In this document: positions 1-6,493 of the stretch, in pieces | Position numbering within the stretch: position 1 is the first letter of the stretch | How the letters are laid out: every line of letters begins with the position of its first letter | NCBI GenBank assembly: GCA_016791085.1 | Contig: JAEUNN010000526.1 | Span: 1-6,493 of the forward strand | From: Rhodocyclaceae bacterium | Lineage (GTDB): Bacteria > Pseudomonadota > Gammaproteobacteria > Burkholderiales > Rhodocyclaceae | DNA length: 6,493 bases | Direction: 5' to 3' | The notes under the pieces: generated by a model | The model's input: only the letters and a program-made list of their open reading frames with translations | The model's database searches: none | Told to the model about the DNA's origin: nothing | Made by a program: the position numbers and the translations under genes

Positions 1-3000
1 CCAGCTTGGGCGCGCGCAACAGGGCCGCGCGCATTTCGGCCACGGCTTGCGGCCGCTGGCCGTCGCGCCACAACGTGCTGGCGCGCGTGGCACGCAATTC
101 CGCGTCTTCCGGATTGCGCGCCAGCGCGGCGTCGAGCACGGTGATCGCGCGGTCGAAACTTACGCCTTCGTCGAGCACGGTTTCCACGTACAGGTTCGCC
201 GCGCGCGTCCATTGCGGATTGATTTGCAGCGCCAGCCGGCAGTCGGCGCGCGCTTCTTCGCGCCGGCCGCGCAGCGCATAGGCGAGCGCCCGCTCGCAAT
301 ATACGGCCGGCAACAAGGGGAATTTTTCTATGGCCCGGCCCAGCAGGTCCAGCGCCTCGGCGCTGTGGCCCATGTGGGAAAGCTGGCCGCCCAGGGCCAC
401 CCAGGCCTGCCAGAGGTCCGGCCGCGCGACGTGCGCTTCGCGCAGCACGGCCAGCACGTCCGGCGGCGGCAAGGTGCGTTGCGCGGCTTCGCGGAAATTC
501 AGCAAGCCGTCGCCGCAGGTAACCTGGCGCACCAGTTCCCGGTAGACGAAATCCAGCGCCTCGCGGCGCTCGGCCAGATCGGCGCACAGGTCGATGAGGG
601 TATTCAGCGCGTAGTCGTTGTCTATGTACAGTTGCAGGGCGGTGCGCAGGGAAAGTTTGGCTGCATCCGGCTTGCCTTGCTGCAGCAGCAGGAAAGCTTT
701 GATCGCATGGGTGCTCGACTGGTCCGCGGCCAGGTGCATGACCGCATCCATGACTTGCATGGCTTCGGCGTGGCGCTGTTGCCGCGCCAGATTGGTGGCC
801 AGTTCGCGCTGCGCCCAGACCGAACTGGAATTGATCGCCAGCAGCCGCCGCAATATGACTTCGATGTCCGCCAGCGGCAGGCCGGCCATCGCATCCACCA
901 GCAACATTTGCAGGCCGGAGTGGTGCGAGAAGCGGTCGGCAAGCTCGCGCAGGTAAGCGAGCGCCCGCGCCGGGCCTTCCAGCACCGTGTAAAGACTGGC
1001 GACCAGGCGCTGCAGGCCCAGGTTGAACGGCTCCAGGCCGGCGGCTTCCCGCGCCAGTTCCAGCGCGCGCGCAGGGTCGCCCTGTTCGCGCGCCAGTTGC
1101 GACGCCAGTTTGAGCCATTCCGCGCGCCGGGTCGGCAGGCGCACGCGCGCGGCCAGTTCTTGCGCGGCATCCAGCTTGCGGTAGCGCAAATGCACTTCGG
1201 CCGCGAACAACAGCAGCGCCGGATCGTCGCCGCGCCGGGCCAGGGCCTGCTGCAGCAGTTCAAATCCTTCCGGCGTGCGCTCCAGCGTTTCGAGCTGGTT
1301 GAACAAGGTCATGTAAGGCGCGCCGGCACGGCTGCCGAGGCGGCTCGCGCGGCGGCGCAAAAATTCCAGCCCGGCTTCGGGGCGGCCGCAAAACTGGTTG
1401 GCGCGGAAATACGTGGCGGCGTGGTCTTCGTCGGTTTCGGCGAGGCAGGCGGCGTGGCGGTAATGTTCGATGGCGGCGTCTTTGTGCCCGGCCTGCCACA
1501 GCAGGTCGGCCAGCGCGGACCAGGCCGCGGCATTGGCGGGCAGGCGGCCCAGGACGCGCCGCAACAGGGTGCGCGCGCGCGCCGCTTGGCGCGCGTCCTG
1601 ACCCAGCAGCCGGGCGTGGTTCAGATCCACCAGCGGGCGCCCGTCGGGCGCGCAGGACAGGCCGGCCAGCCAGGCCAGCTGTTTGTCGCGGCTGGCCAGT
1701 GCGGCCAGCGATGCCGCCTTGGCGAGCTGCAGATTGACGTCGTCGGGGAACATGGCCAGCAGTTGTTCGACCGCGGCCAGCATGGCGGCCTCGTCGCCGT
1801 CATAGGCGGCCAGGGTGCGCCGCGCCACCTGCGCCAGGCGATGGCCCGCAAAACGCGCCGCCAGCTGTTCCGCCGCTTGCGCCGCGGCGTCGCGCTGGTG
1901 GCGGTTCAGCGCGGCATTGACGGCATACTGGATATCCCAGATTTCCGCATCCGGAAAATGCAGCCCGGCCATGCGCGCGGCTGCGGCCGGCGGCACGAAA
2001 GCCAGACCGCGCGGGCCCGTGGAACGGTGCGCGGCGAGCAGCCCGTCGATGGCGAATTCGCCGTGCACGCGGCTCATGGGGTCGCGTATCAACAGCGTGC
2101 CGCGCAACTCGTCATAGCCTATGGCGGCCTGCAGGTGCGCGCCGCCGGGCCAGGTGGTGGTCAGCGTGAATGGAATGCCGGCATCCAGCAAGGCGCGCGC
2201 GATGTCCCAATCGACGGTGAATTCGCGCACCAGGAAGCCCTGGCTTTCGGCCCAGTGGCGTTCGCTGTGGTGGAAAGTTCCGTCGTAACAGATTTGTTCG
2301 GCGATTTCGAGGTGCGACGCGGCATGCCCCCAATAGCCGCTGATGGCCGCCAGCGTGGCCGGCGCGCAGGTCATGTAATGCTGGCGCACGAAACCCACGG
2401 GCAGCAGCACGCGGCGATCGCGCGCATCCGGCGCGGCAAGGCGCTCGGCCAGGCGGCGGTGGAAATCGTCGCCGGCCTGCAGCGCGGCGCTACGTGCCGC
2501 GTCCGGCATGTCCAGGCGCTGCGCGGTCAGGGCGCGCTGGGCGGCCAGCCAATTTTTCAGCGTGCGGTCCGCCAGCGGGTACAGGTAGTCGCAGCGCTGC
2601 AGCGAGGCCCAGGCGTCTGCGTACAGCCCCTGTTCGAACTGCAGGGCGTACAGCTGCGCGCACAATGGGCCGCTCTGCGCCGCGCTGTCGGCCGCGCGCA
2701 ACAAATCCAGCGCCTCGCCGTCGCGCCCGCAGAGGCTCAGCAAATGCGCCAGCGACTGCAGGGCCGGGCGATAGCCGGGCCGCATGCCGAGCGCCTGTTC
2801 GGCGGCGGCCATGGCTTCGTCGTAACGGTCGGCCGCTGCGCACACGGTGGCCCGCTCCACCAGTTGCCAGGGGTCGTCCGGCGCGGCCTCGCGCGCCGCG
2901 TCGAGCGCCGCGCCGGCCCCTTCGAAATCGCGGAAATCGGCCAGCAGACTGGCCCGCAGCGCATGCCAGTCGGCGCGGTCGCGCGCTTCGGCGGCACCAT

Positions 3001-3304
3001 CCAGCCCCAGTTCCTGCATGGCGCGCCAGGCCACGTACGGCCCCCTGCGGCCATTCAGCACGCGCAGGTATTGCACCGTGAGCGCGGCGTGGCGGGGCTG
3101 GCTGCGCCATAGCCTGAGCACCGTCGCATCGGCCGCGCGCGCCCCGCCCAGGTGGGTGGTGATGCGCGCCGCCAGCAGCGGGCCGCGCACCGAAGCGTGG
3201 CGCTGCAGTGGTTCCAGCATGGGCAGGGCGTGCAGCGCCAGACCCAGGTTGCACAGGCGCTCGGCCTCCATCAGCAAGGCATCGGAATCGGTGTCCGCCG
3301 GCAT
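1..3304 (-). CDS. TPR-repeat protein with embedded C39-like cysteine peptidase domain (3' end outside window)
   Basis: The frame stays open from ATG 3304-3302 to the left edge, giving at least 1101 codons with no stop. Residues about 1-290 are TPR-like helical pairs; clear units lie near 112-205 (ending in motifs such as APDDPW and MRPGYRPA). Residues about 298-430 match a C39-like papain-fold peptidase: Gln308 (likely oxyanion hole), Cys313 in MTCAPATLAAISGYWG, His390 in GGAHLQAAIGYDE and Asp408 in IRDP, the usual Cys-His-Asp order ending in a DP motif. From about 450 to the edge, TPR-like repeats continue (e.g. RALQINP-type and ALARNPEDAELRA segments). No signal peptide or membrane segment is seen, so it is probably cytosolic. 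Unlike bacteriocin exporters with C39 domains, no ABC transporter is attached. The start is fixed by an in-frame TAA at 3313-3311; no clear Shine-Dalgarno precedes it. Substrate unknown. TPR and triad assignments are by eye; the peptidase could be inactive or act as a transglutaminase-like enzyme. Confidence 0.88.
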   Translation of the reverse strand, partial: MPADTDSDALLMEAERLCNLGLALHALPMLEPLQRHASVRGPLLAARITTHLGGARAADATVLRLWRSQPRHAALTVQYLRVLNGRRGPYVAWRAMQELGLDGAAEARDRADWHALRASLLADFRDFEGAGAALDAAREAAPDDPWQLVERATVCAAADRYDEAMAAAEQALGMRPGYRPALQSLAHLLSLCGRDGEALDLLRAADSAAQSGPLCAQLYALQFEQGLYADAWASLQRCDYLYPLADRTLKNWLAAQRALTAQRLDMPDAARSAALQAGDDFHRRLAERLAAPDARDRRVLLPVGFVRQHYMTCAPATLAAISGYWGHAASHLEIAEQICYDGTFHHSERHWAESQGFLVREFTVDWDIARALLDAGIPFTLTTTWPGGAHLQAAIGYDELRGTLLIRDPMSRVHGEFAIDGLLAAHRSTGPRGLAFVPPAAAARMAGLHFPDAEIWDIQYAVNAALNRHQRDAAAQAAEQLAARFAGHRLAQVARRTLAAYDGDEAAMLAAVEQLLAMFPDDVNLQLAKAASLAALASRDKQLAWLAGLSCAPDGRPLVDLNHARLLGQDARQAARARTLLRRVLGRLPANAAAWSALADLLWQAGHKDAAIEHYRHAACLAETDEDHAATYFRANQFCGRPEAGLEFLRRRASRLGSRAGAPYMTLFNQLETLERTPEGFELLQQALARRGDDPALLLFAAEVHLRYRKLDAAQELAARVRLPTRRAEWLKLASQLAREQGDPARALELAREAAGLEPFNLGLQRLVASLYTVLEGPARALAYLRELADRFSHHSGLQMLLVDAMAGLPLADIEVILRRLLAINSSSVWAQRELATNLARQQRHAEAMQVMDAVMHLAADQSSTHAIKAFLLLQQGKPDAAKLSLRTALQLYIDNDYALNTLIDLCADLAERREALDFVYRELVRQVTCGDGLLNFREAAQRTLPPPDVLAVLREAHVARPDLWQAWVALGGQLSHMGHSAEALDLLGRAIEKFPLLPAVYCERALAYALRGRREEARADCRLALQINPQWTRAANLYVETVLDEGVSFDRAITVLDAALARNPEDAELRATRASTLWRDGQRPQAVAEMRAALLRAPKL
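2015..2413 (-). other. C39-like peptidase domain within the TPR protein
   Basis: This stretch covers about residues 298-430 of the minus-strand protein. Three candidate catalytic residues are visible: Cys313 (codon at 2366-2368), His390 (2135-2137) and Asp408 (2081-2083), with Gln308 five residues before the Cys. The spacing and the hydrophobic GYD...LLIRDP segment after the histidine are typical of the C39/BtrH-like papain fold. Domain edges are approximate and the activity is inferred, not shown. Confidence 0.78.
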
Positions 3305-3324
3305 CGTCAGTTACACAAACGCGA

Positions 3325-3353
3325 AATTTAGGGAACCCCCATGGTACCGGGAA
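3325..3353 (-). promoter_or_regulatory. Weak sigma70-like promoter candidate for the TPR-peptidase gene
   Basis: On the minus strand TTCCCG (3353-3348) and TAAATT (3330-3325) are separated by 17 bases. The -10 box matches the consensus at four of six positions and the -35 box at only three. It lies in the one AT-richer patch of the intergenic region. If used, transcription would start only about 14 bases before the ATG, which fits the lack of a Shine-Dalgarno sequence there. The match could be chance. Confidence 0.25.
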
Positions 3354-3604
3354 ATATGTCAGTGCCACAGCCAACTTGAGGGGCAGCCGGGCATGCCGGC
3401 GCCCGCGTTTCGGGGTGGGCGGGCGGCAGGCAGCCTGGCCGCCATCGCGGCGAATCGCGCGGCTGCGGCGCGGCCGTTCAATCCGGCTGATGGCGGGACT
3501 GGCGGCCTGACCGGAGGCGATGCCCGGCATGCATGGATGCGCCTTTATCGGCAACAGTCCGGCGCTCGACGTCCGCCCTGCGCTGCACTGCGGCTTGCCT
3601 GCGC

Positions 3605-3621
3605 CCGATGCGCCGCATCGG
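3605..3621. repeat. Perfect 17-base inverted repeat, possible operator
   Basis: CCGATGCG and CGCATCGG flank a single central C. The symmetry is complete over the eight-base arms and stops at once outside them. With such a small centre it resembles a binding site for a dimeric regulator; as RNA it could form a seven-pair stem with a three-base loop. No T-run follows, so it is not an intrinsic terminator. It lies about 110 bases upstream of the ATPase start. Self-complementary words are commoner in GC-rich DNA, which limits confidence. Confidence 0.35.
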
Positions 3622-3658
3622 CGCCGGCCTTGCCGAAGCCGCGCGCGCCCCTTACTTG

Positions 3659-3672
3659 CCGGCCGCGGCCGG
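3659..3672. repeat. 14-base GC-only palindrome upstream of the ATPase gene
   Basis: CCGGCCGCGGCCGG is identical to its own reverse complement. It lies ten bases before the weak -10-like TAGTCT (3682-3687), where an operator would overlap a promoter. It consists only of G and C in a GC-rich region, so chance is a serious alternative. Confidence 0.25.
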
Positions 3673-3720
3673 GGTTTGCGCTAGTCTACGCATGGAGCAT
3701 GCCGTGCATGCCCTGCGCCT

Positions 3721-3724
3721 GGAG
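3721..3724 (+). promoter_or_regulatory. Ribosome binding site of the ATPase gene
   Basis: GGAG ends eight bases before ATG 3733. An in-frame TAG at 3682-3684, with no ATG, GTG or TTG in frame between it and 3733, makes this the only plausible start. A second ATG at 3728 is out of frame. Confidence 0.65.
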
Positions 3725-3732
3725 CTTATGCA

Positions 3733-5055
3733 ATGGATTTCGCAACCCGCCGCAAGTATTACAACCGCTGCCGCGCCTATGAATCGCTCGCGCCCGACGA
3801 CGAGCGCAATCTGGATATCGATTTCCTCTATGGCGCGCGCGGCATAGGCTGGGCACAGCGCCTGGGCGATGCCATAGAACTGTCCGACCAGCCGGAATTC
3901 CTGCTGCTGACGGGTTTGCCCGGTTCCGGCAAATCCACCGAATTGAGGCGCCTGGCCGAGCGCCTGCGCACGACGCAAAGCGGCGCCAGTTTCCTGCCGG
4001 TGCTGGTCGATGCCGACGAAATGCTCGACCTCACCAACCCCATAGACATCCCGGACGTGATCGCCGCGCTGCTCTACGGCCTGGAGGCGGCAATCCTCGC
4101 GCTGGAAGGCAAGGACGCGGCGGGCGCCATGGAATCGGGCTATTTCAGCCGTTTGTGGGACTGGCTCACCAAAACCGACGTGGAGTTGGGGAAAGCCGAA
4201 TTCGCCATACCCGGCGGCGGACCCAAACTGGTTGCGGAAATGCGCAGCCGGCCCGGCCTGCGCGCCAAGGTGCGCAATATCATCGGTTCGCACCTGTCGC
4301 GCTTCCTGCAGGACGCGCGCACCGAATTCCTGCAACTGCAGGCGCGCGCCGGGTCCGCGCGGCAGGTGGTGCTCATATTCGATTCGCTGGAAAAGCTGCG
4401 CGGCACCAGCGGCAACTGGGACAAGGTGCTGGCCAGCGCCGAGCGCCTGTTCAGCGGCGGCGCGCCCTATCTGCGGCTGCCCGTGCATGTGCTCTATACG
4501 GTGCCACCGGCGCTCGTGAACCGCTGCGTGGAGCGCATTTATTTCCTGCCCATGATCAAGCTGGCCGATCGCAGCGGCACGCGCCACGACGCGGGCTACG
4601 ACGCGGCACGCGACCTGGTGCGCCGCCGCGTGCCGGACGATCTGCTGCTGGAACTGTTCGGGCCGCAGGCCGAAGCGCGCACCGAACGGCTGATCGCCTG
4701 GTCCGGCGGCTACCCGCGCGAAATCGTGCGGCTGCTGCAACAGGCCTTGGCGGTGCCGGAACAGCCGCTCACGGAACCCGATTTCGAACGCATATTCAAC
4801 GAACTCAAGGATGCTTTCCGCAAGGCCGTGCCGGCCGAAGCTTTCCCCTGGCTGGCGCGCGTGGCGGAAGAAAAATACCTGACCATACGCGACGACAAAC
4901 ACCGCGCCGTGGCCGACCTCATGCTCAGCAACAATGCGGTACTGCGCTACCTGAACGACAACGACTGGTTCGACCTGCATCCGGCCGTGGCGCAAATACC
5001 CGGCGTAATCGAAGCGCGCGCCGCAGCCGGCGCCGAAGCCGCAGATGGCGGCTGA
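3733..5055 (+). CDS. STAND/AAA-like P-loop ATPase
   Basis: This 440-residue protein has an N-terminal lead of about 55 residues, then Walker A GLPGSGKST at 61-69 after a hydrophobic strand (EFLLLT). A helical insert with Trp-rich SRLWDWLTKTDVEL (about 139-152) follows. Walker B is VVLIFDSLEK at 212-221 with Asp217 and Glu220, and a sensor-1-like strand is VHVLYTVPPAL at 251-261. SGGYPREIVRLL (324-335) resembles the GxP-type segment of STAND NTPases, and residues about 345-420 look like a winged helix ending in DNDWFDLHPAV. The Ala-rich tail is probably disordered. No membrane segment, DNA-binding motif or effector domain is visible, so it is probably a cytosolic ATP-driven switch acting through a partner. 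The next gene starts inside its last codons, making that TPR protein the obvious partner. I know of similar ATPases paired with TPR proteins in several phyla, but recall no established function. AAA_16-like or ORC-like membership is an alternative to strict STAND. Confidence 0.88.
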   Translation: MDFATRRKYYNRCRAYESLAPDDERNLDIDFLYGARGIGWAQRLGDAIELSDQPEFLLLTGLPGSGKSTELRRLAERLRTTQSGASFLPVLVDADEMLDLTNPIDIPDVIAALLYGLEAAILALEGKDAAGAMESGYFSRLWDWLTKTDVELGKAEFAIPGGGPKLVAEMRSRPGLRAKVRNIIGSHLSRFLQDARTEFLQLQARAGSARQVVLIFDSLEKLRGTSGNWDKVLASAERLFSGGAPYLRLPVHVLYTVPPALVNRCVERIYFLPMIKLADRSGTRHDAGYDAARDLVRRRVPDDLLLELFGPQAEARTERLIAWSGGYPREIVRLLQQALAVPEQPLTEPDFERIFNELKDAFRKAVPAEAFPWLARVAEEKYLTIRDDKHRAVADLMLSNNAVLRYLNDNDWFDLHPAVAQIPGVIEARAAAGAEAADGG

Positions 5056-6493
5056 AATTGCGCCCGGACTGGAGCATTTTCTGTCCGCGCTGGCATTGGG
5101 CGAGGGCTTCCAGTTTCACATCGTGGTCTGCGCCTCAGCGGCCCAGGTGCCGCAACTGCTGCAGCATATCCGCGCCGAACTGCCGCCGCCGCTGCGCACG
5201 GAACATGTATGGCCTTACGCGCCGGCTGGCGACGGCCTGCCGGCCGGCCTGGACGGCCTGGGCGCCTGGGTCACGCAAAGGCTGGCGCAACTTGCGCCGC
5301 CTGCCGCCGGCGAGCGCCTGATCGTGGCGCTGGATGCAACCGGCGGTCCGTACCAGGACGAAGCGGCCTGGCGCGAACTGTTCCGGCGCCTCAACGAACA
5401 GCGCAATACCCTGGCCAGACGCCTCGACGCGGCGCTGCTGCTGTGCATCCCGGCCACGCTGTACCAGCCGTTTGCGCAGGAGGCGCCGGATTTCTGGTCG
5501 ATACGCGGGGTATCGGCGGAACTTGCGCCCGCGCCCGCGCAAGCGCCCCGAATGCAGGATAGGTCGGCCCAGCGGGTGTCCGAATTCACGGCGTTTCTGC
5601 CCACGGGCGAACCCGATTACGCCGCCGCCGCGGCCCGCGTCGCGGAGATGCGGGCGGCCCTGGCGGACCATCCCGACGCGGCCCAGGTGCGCTGGGCGCT
5701 TGCCAGCGCGCTCATCAGCCTGGGCGACCGCGCGGTCGAAACCGGGCGCTCGGCCGAGGCCTTGAGCGCCTGCACCGAGGCGCGCGACCTGTTCGAGGCC
5801 CTGGTGCAGGCCGAACCTCAGCGCGCCGACTACCAGCGCGACCTGTCCGTGGCGTACAACCGGCTGGGCGATCTCATGCGCGACCTCGGCCAGGGCGAAG
5901 CCGCACGCCGGCACTTCCATCAAAGCCTGGACATACGCGAGCGCCTCGCCCGCTCCGAGCCCGAGCGCGCCGACCTCCAGCGCGACCTGACCGTGTCCTA
6001 CACCTTGCTCGGCGATCTTGCGCGCGACCTGGGCCAGGGCGAGCCCGCGCGCACATATTACGAACAGACGCTGGCGATCGCCGAGCGCCTCGCGCGTTCC
6101 GAGCCTGAGCGCGCCGACTACCAGCGCGATCTGTCCGTATCCTGCGAAAAGCTCGGCAACCTCATGCGCGACCTGGGCGACGGCGAAGCCGCGCGGCGGC
6201 ACTTCCAGCACAGCCTCGACATCCGCGCGCGCCTGGCCCGCGCGGAGCCGCAGCGCGCCGACTACCAGCGCGATCTGTCCGTGTCCTACAACAAGCTCGG
6301 CGATCTGATGCGCGATCTGGGCCAGGGCGAAGCCGCGCGCCAGTATTACGAACAGGACCTGGCCATCGCCCAGCGCCTGGCCGCGGCCGAGCCGCAGCAC
6401 GCCGGCTACCAGCGCGACCTGTCCGTGTCCTACGAGCGGCTGGGCGACCTCATGCGCACCCTGGGCCAGGCCGACACCGCGCGCCAGTATTTC
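5045..6493 (+). CDS. Alpha/beta domain plus regular 48-residue TPR array protein (3' end outside window)
   Basis: ATG 5045 opens a frame that stays open for 483 codons to the right edge. The start is fixed by an in-frame TAA at 5006-5008 with no other start codon between. It overlaps the ATPase gene by 11 bases and has no clear Shine-Dalgarno, so it is probably translationally coupled. Residues about 1-160 form an alpha/beta domain: strands FQFHIVVCAS (22-31), RLIVALDATG (91-100) and AALLLCIPATLY (129-140), plus helix AAWRELFRRLNEQRNTLARR (107-126) and a closing DFWSIRGV (149-156). It resembles a P-loop-like core but has no GxxxxGK[ST]. Residues 160-190 form an Ala/Pro linker; 190-250 are irregular TPR-like helices. 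From residue 251, 48-residue TPR units run to the edge. No signal peptide or membrane segment is seen. Role inferred: scaffold or sensor partner of the ATPase. The missing C-terminus could carry more repeats or an effector domain. Confidence 0.88.
   Translation, partial: MAAEIAPGLEHFLSALALGEGFQFHIVVCASAAQVPQLLQHIRAELPPPLRTEHVWPYAPAGDGLPAGLDGLGAWVTQRLAQLAPPAAGERLIVALDATGGPYQDEAAWRELFRRLNEQRNTLARRLDAALLLCIPATLYQPFAQEAPDFWSIRGVSAELAPAPAQAPRMQDRSAQRVSEFTAFLPTGEPDYAAAAARVAEMRAALADHPDAAQVRWALASALISLGDRAVETGRSAEALSACTEARDLFEALVQAEPQRADYQRDLSVAYNRLGDLMRDLGQGEAARRHFHQSLDIRERLARSEPERADLQRDLTVSYTLLGDLARDLGQGEPARTYYEQTLAIAERLARSEPERADYQRDLSVSCEKLGNLMRDLGDGEAARRHFQHSLDIRARLARAEPQRADYQRDLSVSYNKLGDLMRDLGQGEAARQYYEQDLAIAQRLAAAEPQHAGYQRDLSVSYERLGDLMRTLGQADTARQYF
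5795..6493 (+). repeat. 144-base tandem repeat encoding 48-residue TPR units
   Basis: Units begin at 5795, 5939, 6083, 6227 and 6371, exactly 144 bases apart; the fifth is cut by the window edge after 123 bases. Each encodes the pattern ERLARxEPxRADYQRDLSVS followed by YxxLGDLMRDLGQGEAAR and an eight- to ten-residue end. The ends alternate: units 1 and 3 finish RRHFxxSLDIR, units 2 and 4 finish xYYEQxLAIA, so a two-unit, 288-base period overlies the single period. High DNA similarity between units points to recent duplication or gene conversion. Confidence 0.9.

Larger units (their letters stand above)
3305..3732. other. Divergent intergenic region, no gene recognised
   Basis: These 428 bases separate the two divergent start codons. 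The first 60 or so (3305-3365) are noticeably more AT-rich than the surroundings, as expected near a promoter of the minus-strand gene. The rest is very GC-rich and contains two perfect inverted repeats (3605-3621 and 3659-3672). Open frames cross the region on both strands, but they lack ribosome binding sites, have low-complexity Arg/Ala/Pro-rich products and mostly overlap the flanking genes, so I do not call them. No convincing -35/-10 pair was found for the plus-strand operon; the TAGTCT at 3682-3687 is only a weak -10 candidate. No T-run terminator is present. Confidence 0.7.

Noticed and set aside
47..3112. 1021-residue plus-strand open frame
   Set aside because: It is aligned codon for codon antisense to the TPR-peptidase gene. 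It stays open because that gene hardly uses TTA, CTA or TCA codons; the opposite strand gives a clear TPR/C39 protein, while this product is low-complexity and Gln/Arg/Gly-rich.
3356..3374. Sigma54-like TGGCAC element on the minus strand
   Set aside because: The -24-like half is present, but the GC required at the -12 position is TT, so the full consensus is not met.
2490..3554. 354-residue minus-strand frame crossing the start of the TPR-peptidase gene
   Set aside because: It runs in a different register through the TPR coding region, has an Arg/Pro/Gly-rich product and has no supporting ribosome binding site.
3690..3710. Three GCATG words before the ATPase start
   Set aside because: The spacing is irregular (7 and 9 bases) and the words are short, so a regulatory repeat is not supported.
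3533..3847. Small plus-strand frame in the intergenic region
   Set aside because: It overlaps the start of the well-supported ATPase gene, lacks a ribosome binding site and shows no recognisable protein features.
3652..4995. 447-residue minus-strand open frame
   Set aside because: It is the codon-aligned antisense shadow of the ATPase gene, whose plus-strand product has Walker A and B motifs. The minus product shows no recognisable domain.
4155..5321. 388-residue plus-strand open frame in another register
   Set aside because: It overlaps the ATPase and the start of the TPR gene, and its product is Arg/Ala-rich with no domain, typical of a GC-rich out-of-frame shadow.
5135..6400. 421-residue minus-strand open frame with repeats
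   Set aside because: It is the codon-aligned antisense of the TPR array. Its repetitiveness simply mirrors the 144-base repeats on the plus strand.

Overview
This is a GC-rich bacterial window whose codons end mostly in G or C. The codon bias and protein style suggest a high-GC Pseudomonadota, probably a betaproteobacterium of the Burkholderiales type. That assignment rests on composition only, because no rRNA, tRNA or other marker gene is present.

Three protein genes fill the window, and two of them run off its ends. (1) On the minus strand, from 3304 down past the left edge, lies a very long TPR-rich protein (more than 1101 residues). A C39-like cysteine peptidase domain is embedded in it at about residues 298-430, with Cys313, His390 and Asp408. 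(2) A 428-base divergent intergenic region (3305-3732) follows. It contains a weak promoter-like pair for gene 1 and two perfect inverted repeats, but no convincing gene. (3) On the plus strand, 3733-5055 encodes a 440-residue STAND/AAA-like P-loop ATPase with clear Walker A and Walker B motifs and a probable winged-helix tail. (4) Starting 11 bases before the end of the ATPase gene, 5045 to beyond 6493 encodes a protein with an alpha/beta N-terminal domain that lacks Walker A, followed by a near-perfect 48-residue TPR array.

The ATPase and the repeat protein look like one translationally coupled functional unit: an NTPase switch plus a TPR scaffold or sensor. The divergent TPR-protease shares the control region and could be a third component. 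STAND-type NTPases, regular TPR arrays and peptidases often meet in bacterial conflict or signalling modules, so a regulated proteolysis or defence role is a reasonable hypothesis. Nothing in the window proves it. No mobile element, CRISPR array, RNA gene or clear terminator was seen.
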